Source: Sphagnum compactum
Taxonomy: Eukaryota > Bryophyta > Sphagnopsida > Sphagnales
Reading direction: 5' to 3'
Assembly (NCBI GenBank): GCA_965153455.1
Contig: OZ234504.1
Location: 8,432,001-8,496,000 of the forward strand
Length of the DNA stretch: 64,000 nucleotides
In this document: positions 58,192 through 64,000 of the stretch, one piece after another
How the letters are laid out: every line of letters begins with the position of its first letter
How positions within the stretch are numbered: the first letter of the stretch is position 1
Program-made: the position numbers and the translations under genes
Notes under the pieces: model-generated
Database searches by the model: none
What the model was told of the DNA's origin: nothing
Seen by the model: only the letters and a program-made list of their open reading frames with translations

Positions 58192-60963
58192 TGCTGCTGC
58201 TGATATTGCCACATCAATTTGGAAGCTTGAAGATCAAGTTGTTGAAGCTACCTCTTGGTCTTTGACCAGGGCCCCGTCCTCCCGAACCTACTGCACTTTC
58301 AGATAATTAAGGGGGGGAGTGGGGCGCTCAAGGTTTCATTATCCTGTTCAAATAATTGATGGTCTAAAGTGCTGATTATGTGATCATCGAGGGTGAAGCT
58401 TTGAACATGGTCCCATAATGGTTCTTCCACTTATATCTCATGATGAATCCTTTCACTTGGGGGTGACAAAGAGAGACCTTTCGAATCATCAATGATTCAA
58501 TAACCAATTGAATCATATGCAACCACATTGAGAATAATCAGTTATTGCACCAAGATAATTTAACCTTGAACCCCCCTTACTATCCTTCACTGCTGCAGCC
58601 TGCAATTGTGATATATGGGGGGCTGCATGGACATGCGGGCTGCTGATGTTTCTTCAGCTTGGGATCCATGGCCATTGTCATCACCAGTAATTGAAATGAT
58701 TTTGTGATTTTTTAAAAGCATGAGGACCATATAGTCTTACTCCAGATGAAGCTCTGCAGCTTGCAGTATCATGTTGCATGGAGGCTCAGGTGAACCCATT
58801 GGCACCACTTGTGGGAAGTTGTGCATATCCTTCCTTCCATTCTGGAAATGGCTCCTCTTGAAGTGAATTGTTTTTTGCTCTTGAAATCTGATCTGGGTTG
58901 TGGAGCAGGAATCAACTGTAACTGCCACTGACCCCTCTTTACTAACTCAACATGGAAATTGATGGAACTAGTGAAAAGTTGGTGAAAGTGCGAATAAATG
59001 GTCCACAAGGAGATCAACCCAGGATGTGGTGCCACTGGCTGTTGAGTGCTTAGTACAGAAGTCCCATCTCAATGTGCTCCAGTACCTCAAGGGAGCACAG
59101 TTGGTGGAGACATGGCCAAATCAAAGGATTGGAAACGTGCATTCTTCTTGTTATGTTTTGTTGAGCTTGCCATCATTGTGGCTGAGGTTTCCTGTTGCTG
59201 CTGTCCTTTTGACAGAAATCAGGACATTTGCTAAACCTTTGACATTAACCTCCACAGAATTGCTGCCTGGAGCTGATGAAGTTTTGAGGGAATGTTATGA
59301 TTATTGGTCAAATACCATACTTTGGGGAGGTCACTTCCATTTTTTCTTCAAATGGTGTGCAAACAAAATAACCCGTGCAACTAATTCATTAAAAGATAAA
59401 AATAAAAAATTATTAAGATGTAAATAGAGTGTCTATAACTCATTATGAAAATATATTTAATTTTAATAAAATATTATTTCAATATTTCATAGCATATTAC
59501 AAAAGAATACCATTTTATCTCACGTGTCTCATAAAATATACACAAAGTGCCCCCCTCTAGTATCATACATGTTGCTGGTGAAGGTCTCTGAACATGGTGT
59601 AAGGGGGTTTCATGGCTTGGTGAGGGGTGAATTAAAACAGATTGGGATTTCAAGCTTCAAATCTTGGATCATTACATTTTTGGCTTCAAAATACAAAGAA
59701 GTTTTTGTAAAGCCCTAGTTGGAGCATTCATTAGATTTTAAATCACTCAAAGTGGACTAAAAATGAGGAAGATATGGTGTTAGAACTTGAAAGAGGTCTA
59801 GGACTATTCTTCTCAAAAAATTTGAAGCAAGCTATCACTCATCCTCTTGTGTTTTTTTTGTGTTTGCTCCTTTATTTTTAACATTCAAAGAACATTTGTA
59901 GCCCTCCAGTTTGTGTGTCCAATGACACAAACATCGCTCAATTCGATTATAGAATGAGGAAAATTATTGAAAAGTGTTTGATGATAGTTATATGTTCATT
60001 CATGGATGGTTTTTGTGTTATTATTCTCATAACTATTTAACTATAGGAGTACCATTGTATGTTGTAACTAACAATTACATTTGTTCAGATTAAGATGATT
60101 GTAAAAGTGCCAAAACTTGGGTAAATTTGTTTTCATCACCATTTTGTGCCTTTGCCCATGAGCGAGAGTCTTAGGAACAAATGTAGTTTTCAACTTCAAA
60201 TGGTCCCCCACATTTGGAGGAATGTTCACCAGGTGTTACTATTAACCGTGAGATCATATTTTGGGAACTTCATTTTAATTGTTGTTCATTTCAACTTGCC
60301 TTAAGGGGGCAAAGCCATGCCATGATGAGGCCCAACATAAATGATCACCAGGTTTTGATGATAGGTGCTTATATTAGTACCTTTTTGAAGTCAAGTGCAT
60401 CATGTCGTAGTGTGAAAATTGTGTGCATGTGAGTTAGAACAATGAAATTGTTAGTAAAAACATTTTTGATTTAGCAATAAATATTGTAGGTAACAATAAT
60501 ACTTCTATTTTATTTTGTTGTGTATTGAGATTATAATGTATCAATGCATCATATTTTTATCATGCATTATGTTATCATGCATCATATTATGCTATCATCA
60601 TAAATTTCGTGGTATATGTGTATTGTGTAAGCAAGGGGTTGAGAAAATTTCAAAATGACTACATGGACAACTTTCTAGCCATTTCTAGTTCTGTGGTTAA
60701 CCATCCAATGATCACTAATGTATTAAAAAAATCAATACATTGAAATTTCAGAATACATGGACACAAAACTATAACATTTCCAAGTTTGTGGGTAAGGCAA
60801 AATAATTGTTTATTTAGTAAAAAAACACCAATCTACTATTGACATGTGATGTGAGCAATACATTGAGTGTATTCCTAATATTTCACACTTGAAAAATAAA
60901 GGGCTACATATGAAAATTTGACATTTAGTGTACATTTCACACCACTTTTCAAATATTGTTTAT
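58192..60963. other. 2.8-kb segment separating unit 3 from its relic half; no clear gene
   Basis: It lacks counterparts in units 1 and 2. The first 1.1 kb is GC-richer and resembles transcribed DNA: a plus-strand frame at 58192-58300 reads AADIATSIWKLEDQVVEATS, but I recognise no family. The remainder (59420-60963) is AT-rich with a 72-codon unrecognised frame at 60214-60432. Confidence 0.4.
59112..59234 (+). CDS. Possible 40-residue secreted Cys-rich peptide
   Basis: An ATG-initiated frame starts MAKSKDWKRAFFLLC, continues as a hydrophobic helix (FVELAIIVAEVS) typical of a signal peptide, and ends CCCCPFDRNQDIC. Basic residues precede the hydrophobic core. There is no homologue that I recognise and chance is a serious alternative. 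It could also be the first exon of a longer gene. Confidence 0.2.
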   Translation: MAKSKDWKRAFFLLCFVELAIIVAEVSCCCCPFDRNQDIC

Positions 60964-61189
60964 CGTCTCAGCCAAGTTTTTCTTTAATAGGGCAAGGGTC
61001 TAGGTTTAGACCCACAGAAAGTGCCCCAACTTCTTTAACCTAAAGGCATTTCTTTCAATGCAGATTTTTGGCGTAAAGAAGCTGTAAAATGACGTGTACA
61101 TTTTTTTTTTCGTCTTTTTTTCCATCACTTTAGGTTAAACCATGGCTACTTATTGAGGTGAGCTTCTCGCCTTCTTTCTTTTCGATATG

Positions 61190-61560
61190 CATTTTACACA
61201 ACAATTGTTGACATTTGCTTGTTGCATTGTTTTCAATTTATTGTTCTAACATTCCTTTTTTTTAGTGTGCATTTTTTGTAGGAGCAACTATTAGCTATTC
61301 ATTGCATATTGCTTTCATTTTTCTATTCTTGTGTTCCCTCTCTTCAATGCGCACTTCTTGCAACATATGTTGCTAGCTCCTCATTGCATTTTAGTGTTCT
61401 TATGTTCCTTCTCTTTTAATGCACACGTTTGGTAGTGGTTGTTGTCGGCCCCTCATTACATTCTTTCCATTTTGTTGTTCTTGATTTCCTTTTTTTCAAT
61501 ATGCACTTCATGCATCTTTTGATGTTTGCTCCTCATTGCATTTTTTTCAATGATTACTAA
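61190..61560. repeat. 80-bp tandem repeat, five diverged units (relic)
   Basis: Landmarks fall near 61191, 61265, 61347, 61420 and 61500, in the same order as in units 1 and 2. Confidence 0.7.
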
Positions 61561-62300
61561 TGTTTTTGATGAGTTGTTGTGGTCCACTGATGGAAATGGC
61601 ATTTATGTGCAATGCACTAAACTTCATGAATCTGCTATTACCTTTTCTATTGATAAACCTCCTATTGATTCGATTCAATTGCATCTAATACTAATAGGCC
61701 TCCTCTTCATTGTATTGTATTACATCCTAAAGCAATTGGTGATTCTTGTGGGCATTTTTTCAACCCTTACATGAATTTGCATTTGGAAGACAAGTTTGAT
61801 TTCTTTCCCAATGCTTCCACATCTCCATCTATTCTTGATCCTTGTAATGAAGTTTTTATTTTTATACCTTTTCCTATGCCTCCTCTTGTATTTGATCCAA
61901 GTTTTCATTTCAACCTTGATGCTACTACTTTTGCATATTCTTCTTTTATTCAAGTTAATGTGCCTTCAGGAAAGGAGGTTGCTGAGAGGACTAATTGTGA
62001 ATATCTTATTAGGGTGCCAATTCTGAAATTTCAATTTCTTAAAACTAATGATAAGGAGTTGGAAAATGTTAACAAAGGAGGTTGAAGAGTGAACAAACAC
62101 GTCAAGCTTTAGGCAATGAATGTGTTCAATGAATGGAGATTGTTTCGTGATTTTGACACAATCAAATCTATTACTGATATGTTTGAAAATGAAGGTTTGA
62201 TCATAGACCTTTGGATATGTTGTCATCTTTTGTTTTGCAACTTGCAAAAAAAGATGGCAGCCTATATCCTCCAACTAAATACAATTCTTTACTATTTCTT
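61553..62300 (+). pseudogene. Decayed ORF with ZMYM/Crypton-like KDGSLYPP motif
   Basis: Pieces in order: NVFDELLWSTDGNGIYVQC, KPPIDSIQLHL, LHLEDKFDFFPNAS, VNVPSGKEVAERTNCEYLIR, KFQFLKTNDKELENV, then two stops (62083 and 62110 regions), AMNVFNEWRLFRDFDTIKS, MFENEGLIIDL and, in another frame, LSSFVLQLAKKDGSLYPPTK. The last part resembles the N-terminal domain of tyrosine-recombinase-derived ZMYM2/QRICH1-type proteins, where KKDGSxYPPxxLY is the hallmark. It is non-functional as it stands. Whether it was a Crypton-type transposon or a host gene cannot be told from this sequence. Confidence 0.45.
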
Positions 62301-62399
62301 GAATGCATTTATAATTGGGGTTTTTTCTTTCATCATGTGTTTTTTTCCTTTCTATCTTGTCTATGTTTTTATAGGTTATGTGTTTCTTTTTGTTATTAG

Positions 62400-62530
62400 G
62401 TTTAGGGTTTATGTTAAAATTTTAGGTTTAAGGTTTATTTTAAGGTTTTAAGTTTGGGGTTTATGTTTAGGTTTTGGGTTTTTATTTATTCTCTTTGGTT
62501 TTAGGTTTAGGGTTTTTGTTTAGGTTTTAG
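62400..62530 (+). repeat. Degenerate GGTTTAGGGTTTA repeats
   Basis: GGTTTAGGGTTTATGTTA, GGTTTAAGGTTTATTTTAAG and GGTTTTGGG variants follow one another. A similar block lies at about 52140-52225 in unit 2. They resemble degraded telomere-like sequence. Confidence 0.6.
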
Positions 62531-62830
62531 GCCATTTTTATCTTTTCTAATTGGTTTGTGTTTTTGCAAGTTTGAACTTTTATTGTGTTTCTTGATTTGT
62601 TTTTTTTTACAACATTCAAGCTTTGATACGTGGTATTGGAAGACTAATTATTAGGTAGATGTAGGAGTAACAAGTTGTGGAATCTTGTAAAGCACTTGCA
62701 ATTCCTTTTAACATATTCACAATTGTAAGGTACCAACATCACTTGAAAGTTGTTGGAAATGAAATAGCTTTTGAATGTCAACAATTGGTCTTGGCAAATC
62801 AATCAAGAAATTGACACTCTATCTGTTGAA

Positions 62831-63331
62831 AAAAAATAGAGGATTGTAAGGAATTTTTTTGTCACTTTTCTGTAAGTATATTAGTTATATTAAATAAAGC
62901 ATCATGGTTGGGGTCTTGTCCTATCACATTGTAGTAGATACCATTTAAATACAAAAACTTGGACAACATCATTTTATCATCACACCATGGAATGAGAAAA
63001 GAAAACCAATATGTAGAAAAAGGAAATTTTAGTTATTCACCACCTCCAAAATATAGAAAAACGTGGGTTTTTATTTAAAATCCTCACTTACAAAATTATC
63101 AACAACCCTTAGACATTATTGTTTTCTCCCTGTTATAATCCAACCAATAGTTTTAATCGTCTAACTGCTTTTGACATTTCAACTCTAGTAAGTCGATTTG
63201 TACTACTCATTATGTCACTACATCTTGATTTATCTGCATATTTATTGTTTTGTCAAGTCGCTTTGTAATGACGCACTCCCAAGCTCCTTTATAGATTTAG
63301 GATGAGTCTAAAGTAGGAAAATAGCGAAAAG
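62831..63331. other. AT-rich spacer; no gene seen
   Basis: No recognised coding or repeat structure before the GC-richer segment at the window end. Confidence 0.45.
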
Positions 63332-64000
63332 GTTCGGAGCTCGGGACACACTCCCTGGCTCTTAACACTTTAAAGGGGTAAAGGGGCGTGCTGGAGTTCC
63401 GGGATGAGACTAGGAAGATTGATAAGCAATTTATTTACTCACTCGAATCTGCATCAAACCAACCAACACGTTGGTTAGTACCATGTTGGAACACCTTTGG
63501 TGCTAGGACGAACCATGGGCGACTTTGAACTCACAAGACTCACCACGGCCCGGACATCAGGGAGGCCACCACCTTCCCCCATATAGTATACTCTACACCT
63601 CTCCGCGAGGCCTACATCTAAATAGTTTTTTGTCCCGGGATTCCCAAAGGAGAGTTTCGAAACTGCCAAGGTTAGAACTCCCGCAACTTTGCAGGGCCAT
63701 AACTTCGTGCTCAGACCTCCAATCGGGTCTAAAACAAAGTTGTAGTTCTCGTCAAGAGCTTTCCAATGGTGTGCCGCACGCCACCTGCACGCACAGAAGT
63801 TGGGTCAATTCTCGACTTTTTGTGGTCTGGAATCAAACTAGCAATTTGAATCCTGACCTTTCTTTTCGTCATAACTTGTGTTGCAGATGTCCAAATGGGT
63901 CATGCGAACCCATTTTTTACACTTCAATAAATTTCCAATGATATAAATAACGCCTCAATGCGAGGTGTTTTGACCTCTATAATCGTCTTTGAAGGTTCGG
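63332..64000. mobile_element. LTR-retrotransposon-like segment, cut by the window end
   Basis: GC content rises abruptly at AGGTTCGGAGCTCGGG. The segment has the GGGCCATAACTTCGTGCTCAG...TCTAAAACAAAGTTGTAG phrasing followed by AGAGCTTTCCAATGGTGTGC, and a second CATAACTTGTGTTGCAGATG. I recall such phrases from LTR and untranslated regions of plant Gypsy-type elements. No protein domain is visible and one end lies outside the window. The 138-codon plus-strand frame at 63525-63941 is probably not a gene. Confidence 0.4.

Larger units (their letters stand above)
60964..62830. repeat. Diverged relic of the upstream half of the duplicated unit
   Basis: It begins CGTCTCAGCCAAGTTTTTCT, matching 43443 and 50088 onward, and runs through the 80-bp array to TCTATCTGTTGAAA (matching about 52510). 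It contains both the block deleted from unit 1 (44676) and the block deleted from unit 2 (near 43536). It is far more diverged from units 1 and 2 than they are from each other, so it comes from an older duplication. Confidence 0.75.

Noticed and set aside
63475-63941. Open frames in the GC-richer terminal segment as a gene
   Set aside because: No protein similarity is recognised, and the DNA resembles non-coding parts of plant LTR retrotransposons.
1-64000. tRNA and rRNA genes
   Set aside because: I looked for T-loop and anticodon-stem patterns and conserved rRNA segments on both strands by eye and found none that were convincing; a covariance-model scan would be needed to exclude them.

Overview
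This window looks like nuclear DNA of a land plant with a large, repeat-rich, gene-poor genome. The evidence is AT-rich intergenic DNA, GT-AG introns, TTTAGGG-type telomere-like runs and telo-boxes, a plant-specific B3 (REM-like) transcription factor, Ty1/copia relics and a plant-type nucleolar DEAD-box helicase. The species cannot be read from the sequence; I lean weakly towards a seed-free vascular plant or gymnosperm. There is no sign of bacterial operons, CRISPR arrays or organellar genes.

Layout. 1-8.4 kb is repeats plus two small Helitron-like elements; the first (4732-6614) carries same-strand exon fragments of three unrelated host genes (ABC1-type kinase, oligopeptide transporter, plastid-type adenylate kinase). 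9.1-10.5 kb is a complete four-exon gene for mitochondrial ribosomal protein mL54 (yeast L37), followed by two hairpins, one of them (12080-12175) very MIRNA-like. 13.9-17.1 kb holds a TAGG satellite, a decayed copia pol and a 344-bp MITE. 17.9-20.1 kb is a three-exon gene with two B3 domains; its second intron contains another hairpin, and a four-unit tandem repeat follows it. 21.4-25.8 kb is a 4.4-kb element with about 0.95-kb inverted arms. 27.7-28.6 kb is a 150-bp tandem repeat running up to the promoter of a 15-exon DEAD-box/GUCT RNA helicase (28.8-34.0 kb).

37.5-62.8 kb is dominated by a segmental tandem array. Three intact two-exon genes for an MDR-superfamily oxidoreductase (quinone oxidoreductase / trans-2-enoyl-CoA reductase-like) lie on the minus strand. 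Each is embedded in a 6-8 kb unit that also contains an 80-bp tandem repeat, a conserved 150-165-codon ORF and, in unit 2 and a more diverged relic, decayed coding sequence with a ZMYM/Crypton-like signature. A dead copy of the oxidoreductase lies at 38.8-39.6 kb in opposite orientation. Comparing units shows reciprocal deletions, copy-number change in a 114-bp repeat and a patchwork of near-identity suggesting gene conversion. The window ends in a GC-richer LTR-retrotransposon-like segment.

The genes do not form a pathway. The two translation/ribosome genes (mL54 and the nucleolar helicase) both have telo-box motifs in their upstream DNA, consistent with the co-regulation known for plant ribosome-biogenesis genes. 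Gene models were spliced by hand from homology and GT-AG sites; all functions are by family resemblance recognised by eye, without database searches.
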